Source: Saccopteryx bilineata (lineage: Eukaryota > Chordata > Mammalia > Chiroptera > Emballonuridae). From it: a stretch of 64,000 nucleotides of DNA. The notes beneath the pieces are model-generated. The model was not told the DNA's origin and did not search any database. It saw nothing but the letters and a program-made list of their open reading frames with translations. Made by a program: the position numbers and the translations under genes. The stretch is taken from the NCBI RefSeq assembly GCF_036850765.1, contig NC_089498.1, positions 71,526,305-71,590,304 on the forward strand. The letters are read 5' to 3'. Positions 24,801-36,800 of the stretch are shown in pieces. Positions within the stretch are counted from its first letter, which is position 1, and every line of letters begins with the position of its first letter.

Positions 24801-27800
24801 GGGCCCTACTACATGGAAATGCCTTGTCTGCACTTCTGACGATGGAGCCCACAGTCTTTTGTCTTTGCATCCCTAGTACCTGGCATGTAACTTGGCATAG
24901 AATCGTGCTCAGTAAATTTGTACATGGATGTGTGATCTATGCAACAAAATAACATCGGTGGAAGTATCTCTTATTTGGTACATGATGAATGCGAATGAAA
25001 TTTGCTCAGGACTAGGTTCCTGGATTTCCTCCTTGATTAATAAATGGCTCCTTTTGGGGTTGATCTGGGGAGATAAGAATCTTGTTTTCCAGATGTCTCC
25101 ACAAGAACAAAAGATCCAGCTGGCTGGGTCTATAAGTGAGGACTCTAAACCTTTGCTACTCTAACTGTGGTCACTGACCAGCAGGAGGGGCACCCAGGAG
25201 CTTGTTTAGAAATGCAAAATATCTGCCCTGGCCTGTTAGTGGATAGAGAACTGGCCCAGCATATGGATGTCCCAGGTTCAGTCCTCGGTCAGGGCACACA
25301 TGAAAAGCAACCAGAGGCGGATTTAACGGCAGGCGCATGCCCTGGGCCCGACTTCTAAAGGGCCCCGCAAAACCCCAACTTTTCACTTTTTTCTAATGTA
25401 AGGGGCTCAATATTTTCTTCTGCGTCTGGGGCCTCAACCGACCTTAATTCGCCTCTGGAAATGACCATCTGCTTCTCTCCGCCTTTCTCTCCCTCTTCTC
25501 TCTCTCTTTCCCTCTTGCAGCCAGTGGCTCGCTTGGTTTGAATGTTGGCCTCAGGTGCTGAGGATAGCTCCATTGATTTGAGCATTGGCGCCAGATGGGA
25601 GTTCTCTGGGTGGATCCCGTCAGGGCGCATGCGGGAGTCTGTCTCACTATCTCTCCTCCCATCATTTAAAAAAGAAAGAAAGAAAGAAGATGGTGTTACA
25701 TCTTCTCATTTTGAAGTGATCCTAGTCCAAAATACTGAGCATCCTTGGAGCCTTAAGGACCATCATCTGGTCCTTATCCCCCTTTCCTCCTGGGCGCTAT
25801 CCCTCTGCCGGTGAGACAGAGACTCATCCGGGGCTAGTATGTCATCCCCCTGTTCCCCGCCTTTTCCTCTGTGCGTGCCTGGAGTGCCGGCTCCCTTCCC
25901 AGCTGGGCACGCCACAGCAGGCCCCACCCGCAAGGCCCATCTGTAATGCCACCTGCCAGAGGTTCGCATCTGCCTTCTACAAAGGAACACACTTATCCCT
26001 ACAGTGTGGCTCAGCGGGCGGGGCCAGTGGAAGACTCGAGTTACTCCCCAGTTCTGTCCCTCACAGGGAAGGCACAGGTCAATGGCTGCAGCAGGTGTTC
26101 ATAATGGTATTTACCTCTGTGGGTTGGATCCACAATAAATGATAACTTTATTTTTGTTTATTTATTTATGTTTTTACTAGAAAATGGGGAGTTTCTTTCC
26201 CTGGATCTTGGAGGCTCTAAGTTTCGAGTCTTGAAGGTACAAGTCTCTGAAGAGGGGAAACAAAATGTCCAGATGGAGAGTCAGTTCTATCCAACACCCA
26301 ATGAAATTATCCGAGGGAACGGCTCAGAGGTACCAGGGCAGGGGCTCTGTGAGGTGGAAGGGAGGCTCACTTCTGGTCTGTGAAGGCCATGCTTTAGTCT
26401 GGCGTGCTGTGCTTTCTCTTCTCTGCAGCTGTTTGAGTATGTAGCTGACTGTCTGGCAGACTTCATGCAGACCAAAGGGCTGAAGCAGAAGAAACTGCCC
26501 CTCGGCCTAACCTTCTCTTTTCCCTGCAGACAGACTAAACTGGAAGAGGTAAGGCTGAGCCAGGGTGGCGAGATGTTGTACAAGGTTTGGAGTTTGGGGC
26601 TGGAGAATGTGCAGGAGGCAGGCTGGGAACAGGAGGGACTAGCAGGACTTTTAGCTTGTTTTTTCTCCTTTTTCTTTCTTTTTTTTTAGCTAGAGAGAGA
26701 CAGATAGACAGGAGGGAAAGAGATGATAAGCATCAACTCATAGTTGTGGCAACTTTAGTTGTTCATTGATTGCTTCTCATATGAGCCTTGACTTGGGGGG
26801 GGGGGCTTCAGCCGAGCCAGTGACCCCTTGCTCAAGCCAGAGACCTTTGGGCTCAAGCCAAGGACCATGGGATCATTTTAATAATCCCCCACTCAAGCTG
26901 GTGAGCCTGTGCTCAAGCCGGTAACATTGGGGTTTCGAGCCTGGGACCGCAGCATCCCAGGTTGATACTCTGTCCACTGCACCACCACCACCAGTGAGGT
27001 CAGATTTTTTTTTTTTTTTTGTATTTTTCCGAAGTTGGAAACGGGGAGGCAGTCAGACAGACTTCCGCATGCACCCGACCGGGATCCACCCGGCATGCCC
27101 ACCGAGGGTGATGCTCTGCCCATCTAGGGTGCCGCTCTGCTGCAACCAGAGCCATTCTAGCGCCTGAGGCAGAGGCCATGGAGCCATCCTCAGCGCCTGG
27201 GCCAACTTTGCTCCAGTGGAGCCTCGGCTGCAGGAGGGGAAGAGAGAGACAGAGAGGAAGGGGTGGAGAAGCAGATGGGCGCTTCTCCTGTGTGCCGTGG
27301 CCGGGAATCGAACCTGAGACTCCTGCATGCCAGGCTGACGCTCTACCACTGAGCCAACCGGTCAGGGCCTTTTTTTTTTTTTTTAAGTGAGAGTAAGGGA
27401 GATATAGAGACAGACTCCTGCATGCGCCCTGACTGGGATCTACCCAGCAACACCCGTTTGAGGCTGATGCTCTGCCCATCTGGGTTGACTCACAACTAAG
27501 CTATTTTTAGTGCCTGATGTGGAGGCTCCACAAAGCCATCCTCAGCACCCAGGGCCAACTCACTTGAGGCAGTTGAGCCATGGCTGTGGGAGGAGAAAAG
27601 GTAAGGGGAGAAGTGGATGGTTGCCTCTTCCACATACTGGGTTGACGCTCTACTGCTGAGCCGACTGGCCAGGGCCAGTTTTCAATTTTTAAACAGAGAG
27701 ATATCAAACCCAATTTTGTGTAAATCTGAGAAAATAAATAAGGGTCCATGTGAAAGGATAACAAGCATTTTGGGGTCATGGGTTATGGTCAAGAACCAGG

Positions 27801-30800
27801 TCTTCTCAGGCCATGTATGTGTGGTGTGGGGGCCCATGATCTCCTACCACATATACTGGTCATGGCACTCAACTGACAGTCACTTCATGGACCACCTTGA
27901 TATCATGGAGCACCTTGGGATGTGTTTGATATAGCTGACTTATGAGTGTCAGATAGTAGAAAGGAAATGGGTTTTCAGGTCCCATATACCTGGCTTTGAA
28001 TCATGGTTCAGAAAAGTTGTGTCCCCTGGGCAGTTACTTAACTTCTTGAGGTCCTTGTTTTCTCATCTGTAAAACATGGTTAATAATATTTGCTCGCTGG
28101 GCCAACGTGGAGCTCAGACAAAACATCTGCATCATGCTCAACACTGTGCCTGATGTGTGAGCATCAGCTGCTGGTGGGGATGATTGTTCCTGTGTCTCTT
28201 CCAACTTTTGTACCTTGTCCCCAATTCAACAGATGCTTCTGGGGGGCAGGTACTGCTTTATATTGTTCTTTCTCTCCCCTCTCCCGCATTCCAGGCTCTA
28301 GCACAATGGCTGTATTTCATGGTGCCTGATAACTATCTGACAGTTGAAAGGTGTAATCAATCATTTACTTGATTCCATTAAATGAGAATTTGCCATCATC
28401 TATCTATACAGGGGATGCACTGAAGTTTACTTTTTTATTCTTTTATAAAGAAAGGATGGGGGAAAATAGTATAAAGAAAATTTCAGGGAACATGAGAGGA
28501 GGCCAGGTGGAGCTTTGCTCTGAAGCGTCATCTCCTTCTGGCTCGGAGAGCAGAGGTCTCTGGAGTCAGCAGAGGATGTGGAAGGAGGAGTCAGGAATCA
28601 GGGCTGGAGACCGGACTCACCAAATAGTTCAACACCATTTGAGCTCAGGAGCAGAGACTCCAGGAAGAAGGAAGAAAATGCTCAAGCTCTGTGGGAGTTA
28701 ATTTGACTTTGAGAAACAAACTTGTGTATTTTTTTGATACTTAGGGGTGAATGAATGGTTTGCCAATCCAGGTTTTTGGCGTTTATCTAAGTCAAATAAC
28801 CATAACATCTTTCAATAATAATAATAATAAGCTCTGTTTCTCAGATTTTAACACTGTATCTTACACTGTGTTGAACTCCTTATGTGTATTATCTCATTAA
28901 AATCCAAGACAATCATATGAGGTAGATATAATTTTTTTCATTTTATATTTGAGAAAAACTGCAGCTCAGAGAGGTTAGGAGACCTGCCCAAGGCCACACA
29001 GCCCAAAGTCCAGAGTAGCCAAAGCTCACACACTTCCTGGTTAAATTGCCTTTACAGAAAGACACAGCTCTAGAACTTGGTTTAAAATGCCAGCAGGTTC
29101 CTGAAAGCATTTTGACCCAGTTTGTGTCATGTTCCAATAAGGATTTTCAAGTAATATTTAAACTAAGGAAGGGTGCTTGATTATATTGAGGAGATGAGAA
29201 ATGCTTTTTCTCATCCTAGTCTAGTTGAATAACTTGTATTTTTAAAAACTTTCTCCCAAACTGCCTTCCCATGAAGCCAAAAGTTGAATAGAAAAGCTTT
29301 AGACACAGGAAATGAATTAATAATGGTAACTGAGTGTGTGGGCATCACTATTTAACCATTGTTATGCTGCAGGTGTCAATTTTGTGACCCTAAAATACAG
29401 GCTCTTGAAGAAGTGGTGGCTTCTTTGTGAAACTGGACAATGATTAAAGAAGATAAGGGCATAGAAATGAAAAGATGAGGTCACTGTTTATTATTGTACT
29501 TAATTATTTTGAATGAGGGAACAGAAAAGTCTTAGCTGACGAGAAGTTTCTGTGTGTGTGTTTCTACTGATAAAATGGTAATACTTCTGCAAGGAAGGAA
29601 AAACAAAACCGGAGGAAGAGAGAAAGAAGGTTAGAAATAGAAAAGTTTAAAGGAGAAAATAGAAATCACCTTTAATCCCAATCTTCAGATACCCACTACT
29701 AAAATTGTTGGGTTTTCCTTTCAGTCATGTCCATATTAAATACTGATGTTGTGCTGTATATATAATTTAAAAAATATATAGTTAACTTACTTAACAGTAT
29801 ATCACAAACATTTACTCCTCCCTCCTCCATATATCCTCCCACAACAGGTCCCTTATTGTCCCTAGCACCTTTTTGGTGTCGGGGACAACCCCACAAATGT
29901 CTCAGGTGAAGCAGGGATGTTACCATAGCCTCTGAAGGCGGAGATTAGGGAGAGTAGCCGCTAGGTGGTGCTGTGGTGCAGGAGAAAAACCTGGTGTCAA
30001 ATTGGAATTCAGAGACCTGCGTTACAATTGACCTCTCTGCCCTTTACTCCCTGTGAAATCTAGAGTCATTTCTTTCCTCTCTAAATTTCAGCTTCTTTAT
30101 CCATAAACTAAGGGGATTGGGAAGATGTGGTCAGGGTGTTTGTGAATTTGGGCTCAGCTACTCTGGGCTGTGTGACCTTCTGTGTCTCTTAATCTGAAAG
30201 ATCTTATCTAGCCTGAAAAATTCTATGATTATTTGCTAGTTTATATGTGAAAATCTTGGGAAACATCAATTTTAAGCAAATGATTGATAGTGAAAATTAA
30301 AAACCATTTTTCTGAGTTGAAATTAAGTTCTTGAGGCAGTTCTACGAGGTTCTGTGGATCTGGCAAACCATACATTTTGCTCACATAATGTGTATCTGAG
30401 GTGTTTCCATCAGAGCATTCCTGTGACAGAGGCAGGGAAGTAATGTTTCCATTTTACAGATGAATAAACTGAAGGTCAGGGAGGTTAAATGACTCATTCA
30501 ATGTCTGGTGACTCCAAGTGTTCTGACTCTTTAGCCATTATGAGTAATGTTTCAAACTCCTCACATGGGAGTAATAAAGATGTTTAAATTATTTTAAAAA
30601 GGACTCTGAAGAAATACTAAAAGATTTGAGTTGGGGTGATTCAGCTAAAAGAAGAGAGGAGAGGGGATTGCACTTTAAGCATAAAATTACTGCTGCTCAT
30701 TTTCGGAACTGAGTGCCTTCCTTGTTTGACTGGACCTGAATTCTTCCCCCAGGGTGTCCTGCTTTCATGGACCAAGAAGTTTAAGGCCCGGGGAGTTCAG

Positions 30801-33800
30801 GACACAGACGTAGTGAGCTGTCTAACCAAAGCCATAAAAACTCACAAGGTAAGGAGTTCACCTCCGCATGGGAGCTCTCCCACTCTAGTTGCTTGTTCTT
30901 GAAGGCGGGGCTCACACTGAACCTACCCTGGGAGCAGGATGGGGAAAGGGATGACCTCAGGGAAGGTCTCACTGGGGTGCTGATGTGGCCAATTTGAAGA
31001 ACTTTGGTATGTGGAGCTCCTGCACTCAAAGTTCCTGTTGAAAGGTGGGCTGCACTGCCTGGGGCCTCCCCTGCTGCCACCGACCCTCGGAGGGTCTAGG
31101 TGAGACCTCAGCCAGAGAACTGTTTTGATGTACAGCTTGCCAGTCCTTTTTTTCTTTTTAAAGCTGCAATTGTATTCTTTGGTAGTCTGTCTTTTTCTCT
31201 TATTGTTTTTATTTTACTTTAAAATACTTCCCCAAACCTTGGGGAACCATGCTGCAATACCTCAGGTTGACTTGGCAGAATGGGAAACCCAGACGGTGCT
31301 GCCCATGGAGAGGGCCTGGCTGAAGCTGGCTAAGATGTCCCCACCAGTGAGGACTTCAGTGTCCTCTCCTGAAAACACCGCTGCTTCCAGGATACGCATG
31401 CTTTTCTAGGGTCCCTCAGACAAGGGCTGGAGCTCTGGTGGGCTGTCCCTCAGGTTTCCATGCATAGAGGCCTTCAGCCATAATGCAGGGGCAAGGGCTG
31501 CGCTCTGAGTTCCCGACCGCTCTCTTGCCTGGACCCCTGAACTTGACAAAGGCCTTGCTTCCCACAGGCAGGCCCCAGAGGCAGCATCTAGTGATTTTCT
31601 CAACCAGCGACCTTCACTGCTTTTGCTTTCTCTGTGGGGAAAGATAAAAGGGACAATATCCCCTTCTCACCCCCCTGATGTCCTCTGGGGCTTGTTTCCC
31701 AACAGGACATAGATGTGGATATCCTGGCCTTGGTCAACGACACCGTGGGAACCATGATGACATGTGCCTATGATGATCCCTACTGTGAAGTTGGTGTCAT
31801 CATTGGTAACTCAGTTTGACTTGCTTTTTGAGGATGGGGGGATGGGGCTGGTTTGGGACTTAGTTTCAGCAAACTCTGAGTAAATTTTGTGGGAACGGTG
31901 TTGGTGCTTTCTATTTAGGAGAAGCAACATAAGAAGATGGAATATTAGTGCTCACATTCATTCATTCACTCAACAATTATCTACTACGTGTCTAGTGTGT
32001 GCCGGGCCCTGTCTCTGCTCTGGGCTGTCAGCGGAGAGTTCCCATGCTCATGGGGCTTTCAGTGCGGAGGGGATGAAGGGCAGAAAGGCCTACACGAATA
32101 AGATAATGCAGGTGGTGCCTACTGTGGTACAGAGAACAAAGCAGCCACGTGACTGGGAGTGCGTGTGTGTGTGTGGGGGGCAGTGGGGGCAGGCCTCTGA
32201 GCAGGGACCTCAACAATGGGGGCTGGGGAGTGAAGTGGAGATCAAGAGGTGAGTCCTCAGCAAAGGAAAGAGGAATCCTGTGGCCTCAGGTGGGGAGAAG
32301 TCTGGTACCCGAGGAACCCTGAAGGGCTGAATGGGGGCTGATCACAGTGAGTGGGGCTAGAATAGGAGGGTGTACACGCTAGAGGGAGCAGATGATACTG
32401 GACAGGTTGTACAGCTCGCAGTCACTGTAGGGTCTCCGGCTTTTACCCCAAGGGGGACCGGAACGCACTGTAGGACTTTGGGCGGAGGATAGATAAATGG
32501 GGTGTGCAGTTTTAAAGAGCTCATTGTGACTACTATGTGGAGAGTTGACGACTGAGGCAGTAGTGTAAGCAAGGGTCCAGCCCAGAGACCACTGCAGTGT
32601 ATAGGGGAGACGAGGTGGAGGCCTGGACCAGGCAGGCTGTGGTGCATGGAGGGGCCCCTGAGCTGGAGGGGACTCTGCTGGACAGGTCTGGGAGAAGGCA
32701 GTCGGGGACAATCAAAGCCAAGTGGGTTGGATTTATAGGCTGTTCTTGAAATCTTCTTCTACCTCCCCTTTACCAGTATTTGAAAAAGTTTTCTGAACTG
32801 CTGTTTCTTAATTTCTAACCATATTGTCCTCAGCCTGACTTTCCCAAAGGGCAGGATCTTTGCACCTGAGGGGCTCGATCTGCTTCCCTGCTTCTGGAGC
32901 CGAGGCCTGCGAGTGGGGTGGGGGCTCCCAGTCATGCCTCCAGCCACTGTCCACTGTGTCTGTCCCAGTGACTATGTCAGGTAACCCCACGTGGTGACCA
33001 TGTTTGGGCACGCGTCCATGCTTTCCTGAGAGAGCTTTTCCCAAATATTGTATTACAGTTTGCTTCTCTGCATTTCTGATTTCTCATGTTGGCTTTAAAA
33101 TCCTCAGACCAGAGTATCAGGCAGGGGAAGATACTTAAATAACTCCTCCCCCCACCTTAAAAATACCCCAGCTTTACTGAGGCATAAAAATTATCTCATT
33201 TTAGGTGTCCAATTTAATAAATTTTAGTAAATTTGCGGAGTTTTTTAACTATCACCACTATTTAATTTTAGAGCATTTCCATCTTGCAAATAGGTCCCAA
33301 CAGGCTGGGGCCATTGCCAGCACTCACCAGCACGCCAGTGTTTGAGGCATTTTCTTGCAGTGATTTTGTGTTGGAATAATGAAATTTTGCTTTCTTATGT
33401 GATAGCTAATTACTGTCAAAGATGAGAATGTACTTTATATGCGAGGAACAAAAGTGGCAGGTCATGCATAAAGAGTATTTTTACTATTCAATAAAGAAGA
33501 GGTTAAGTAGCATAGGGAGAGATTTAAAAGATTACCGTGGGTTTGGTAATTAAAAAAAATATATATGGTCAGGTTAATGCAGTCTCTTCTTTGTAAATGT
33601 GCGTTGTCAGCTTTCATACATATTCATTAGGGACTTCTTCACAACTGATTGCATTCATAACAGCAAATGATTAACACACTGGGAAGTGCAGACCTGACAT
33701 GTCAGCTTTACTCCTCATGAACTCCCGGGCTTCCCAAGCAGTTCCCTCCAGAGAACAACCCCGGACCCCGGCCCGACCCCGGAGTGCATCAAGAGCACTT

Positions 33801-36800
33801 TGTGGTGTATTCAGAGAACTCTCTGGCCGCTGAGCCTTCTCTGCCTTTGCTCAGCTAGGAGCCCTTCTGTCTCTGCATAGTCTCTCTGACCCCTTGTTCA
33901 GGCACTGGCACCAACGCTTGTTACATGGAGGACATGAGCAACATTGACCTGGTGGAAGGCGACGAGGGGAGGATGTGCATCAACACCGAGTGGGGGGCCT
34001 TTGGGGACGATGGGGCCCTGGAGGACATCCGCACCGAGTTTGACCGCGATCTGGACCTCGGATCTCTCAACCCCGGGAAGCAATTGTGAGTACCTCGTGC
34101 TATAATCTTGGCAGCAGCACCAGGAAATACCTGGTCACTCAGTGACACTTTATACCTGGGAGGCTTTTTAGTTGTGACTAGTTATCCATTCCAACGAGTT
34201 TATAAGGCAGGGTTTGAATTTCAGTTTCATTGGCCGGATGAGGAAAGTGAAGCCATGAAAATGCAATGATTTTGCCTCCTTTAATCTTTTTTTTTTAAAT
34301 TAATTTTAATGGGGTGACATTGATAAATCAGGGTACATATGTTCAGAGAAAACATCTCTAGGTTATTTTGACATTTGATTATGCTGCATTCCCATCACCC
34401 AAAGTCCAATTGTCTTCCGTCACCTTCTAACTGGTTTTCTTTGTGCCCCTCCCCTCCCCCAACCCCCTCACTCTTCTCCCCCCCACCCCATAACCCCCAC
34501 ACTCTTGTCCATGTCTCTGAGTCTCATTTTTATGTCCCACCTATGTATGGAATCATATAGTTCTTAGTTTTTTGTGATTTACTTATTTTGCTCAGTATAT
34601 TGTTATCAAGGTCCATCCATGTTGTTGTAAATGATCCGATGTCATCATTTCTTATGGCTGAGTAGTATTCCATAGTATATATGTACCAAAGCTTTTAACC
34701 CACTTGTCCACTGTCGGACACTTGAGCTGTTTCCAGATCTTAGCTATTGTGAACAATACTGCCGTAAACATGGGGGTGCATTTCTTCTTTTCAAACAGTG
34801 CTATGGTGTTCTTGGGGTATATTCCTAACAGTGGTATAGCTGGGTCAAAAGGCAGTTCGATTTTTAATTTCTTGAGGAATCTCCATACTGTTTTCCACAG
34901 TGGCTGCACCAGTCTGCATTCCCACCAGCAGTACAGGAGGGTTCCCTTTTCTCCACATCCTCTCCAGCACTTATTCTGTGTTGTTTTGTTGATGAGTGCC
35001 ATTCTGCCTGGTGAGAGGTGATATCTCATTGTGGTTTTAATTTGCATTTCTCTAATGATTAGTGATGTTGAGCATTTTTTCATATGCCTATTGGCCATCT
35101 GTATGTCCTCTTTGAAGAAGTGTCTATTCATTTCTTTCGCCCATTTTTTTTATTATTAAATTTAATGCAGTGACATTGATAAATTAGGGTACATATGTTG
35201 AGAGAAAACATCTCCAGATTATTTTGACCTTTGATTGGGCTGTCAAATTGTCTTCTGTCACCTTCTATCTGGTTTTCTTTGTGCCCCTCCCCTCCCCCAC
35301 CACCTCTCTCCTTCCTTGCCCCTCCCCCCTCCCCCCACCCCTCCACCCTCATTGCCATCACATTCTTGTTCATGTCTCTGAGTCTCATTTTTATGTCCCA
35401 TCTATCTATGGATTCATATAGTTCTTAGTTTTTTCTGATTTACTTATTTCACTCCATATAATGTTATCAAGGTCCATCCATGTTGTTGTAAATGATCCGA
35501 TGTCATCATTTCATATGGCTGAGTAGTATTCCATAGTATATATGTACCAAAGCTTTTTAATCCACTCGTCCTCTGACGGACACTTGGGCTGTTTCCAGAT
35601 CTTTGCTGTTGTGAACAATGCTGCCACAAACATGGGGGTGCATTTCTCCTTTTGGAGCCGTTCTATGGTGTTCTTGGGGTATATTCCTAAAAGTGGTATA
35701 GCTGGGTCAAAAGGCAGTTCGATTTTCAGTTTTTTGAGGAATCTCCATACTGTTTTCCACAGTGGCTGCACCAGTCTGCATTCCCACCAGCAGTGCAGGA
35801 GGGTTCCCTTTTCTCCACATCTTCGCCAGCACTTATTCTGTGTTGTTTTGTTGATGAGCACCATTCTGGCTGGTGTGAGGTGATATCTCATTGTGGTTTT
35901 AATTGCATTTCTCTAATGATTAGTGATGTTGAGCATTTTTTCATATGCCTATTGGCCATCTGTATGTCCTCTTTGGAAAAGTGTCTATTCATTTCTTTTC
36001 CCATTTTTGATTGGATTGTTTGTCTTCTTGGTGTTGAGATTTACAAGTTCTTTATAAATTTTGGTTATTAACCCCTTATCAAACGTATTGTCAAATATAT
36101 TCTCCCATTGTGTAGTTTGTCTTTTTATTCTGTTCTTATTGTCTTTAGCTGTGCAAAAGCTTTTTAGTTTGATATAGTCCCATTTGTTTATCCTGTCTTT
36201 TATTTCACTTGCCTGTGGAGATAAATTGGCAAATATATTGCTGCAAGAGATGTCAGAGGGCTTACTGCCTATGTTTACTTCTAAGATGCTTATGGTTTTA
36301 CCGCTTACATTTAAATCTTTTATCCATTTTGAGTTTTTTTTTGTGAATGGTGTAAGTTGGTGGTCAAGTTTCATTTTTTTGCAGGTAGCTGTCCAATTTT
36401 CCCAACACCATTTCTTTGGAGGTTCCAGCAGGGGAGCGCAGCCAATCATATACCCTTGACCGAAGAACGGTCCTCTCCCCCAGCGGGGAAGGTCGTCCCC
36501 TTCGACCGAGCGCGCAGCCTCAGGAGGGATGCACATGGAGCGGTGAGGGAGGAAGGGGACACCCACCTAACTAGCCAGATCAGCCGAATCAACCCTGGCG
36601 ATCAATAGGGTGACAGATGTCACAGCCAGATCGCCCTCACATCCCCCAACACCATTTGTTGAAGAGGCTGTCTTTACTCCAATGTATGCTCTTACCTCCT
36701 TTGTCAAGTATCAGTTGTCCATAAAAGTGTAGGTTTATTTCTGGCTTCTCAGTTCTGTTCCATTGATCTATATGCCTGTTCTTATGCCAGTACCAGGCTG

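Larger units (their letters stand above)
19896..26180 (+). other. HKDC1: HKDC1 intron 2
   Basis: 6.3 kb. It holds SINEs at 20179-20512, 21634-22037 and 25225-25688 (the last with a nested MITE), old LINE-1 pieces at 21155-21360 and 23815-24074, a 3 x 40-bp tandem repeat (24075-24194) and an L2 copy (about 24390-24925). 22055-23800 appears unique; short open frames there have no recognizable product. Confidence 0.85.
26549..30752 (+). other. HKDC1: HKDC1 intron 4
   Basis: 4.2 kb. Three SINEs lie head to tail (26665-27676), followed by MIR-type pieces at about 27985-28170 and 28850-29110 and others at about 29955-30140 and 30430-30540. An (ATA)n run is at 28816-28830. The remainder looks unique. 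Confidence 0.8.

Noticed and set aside
34652..35131. 159-codon frame on the minus strand (also 35511-35891, 36922-37620)
   Set aside because: These are pieces of LINE-1 ORF2, not a host gene.
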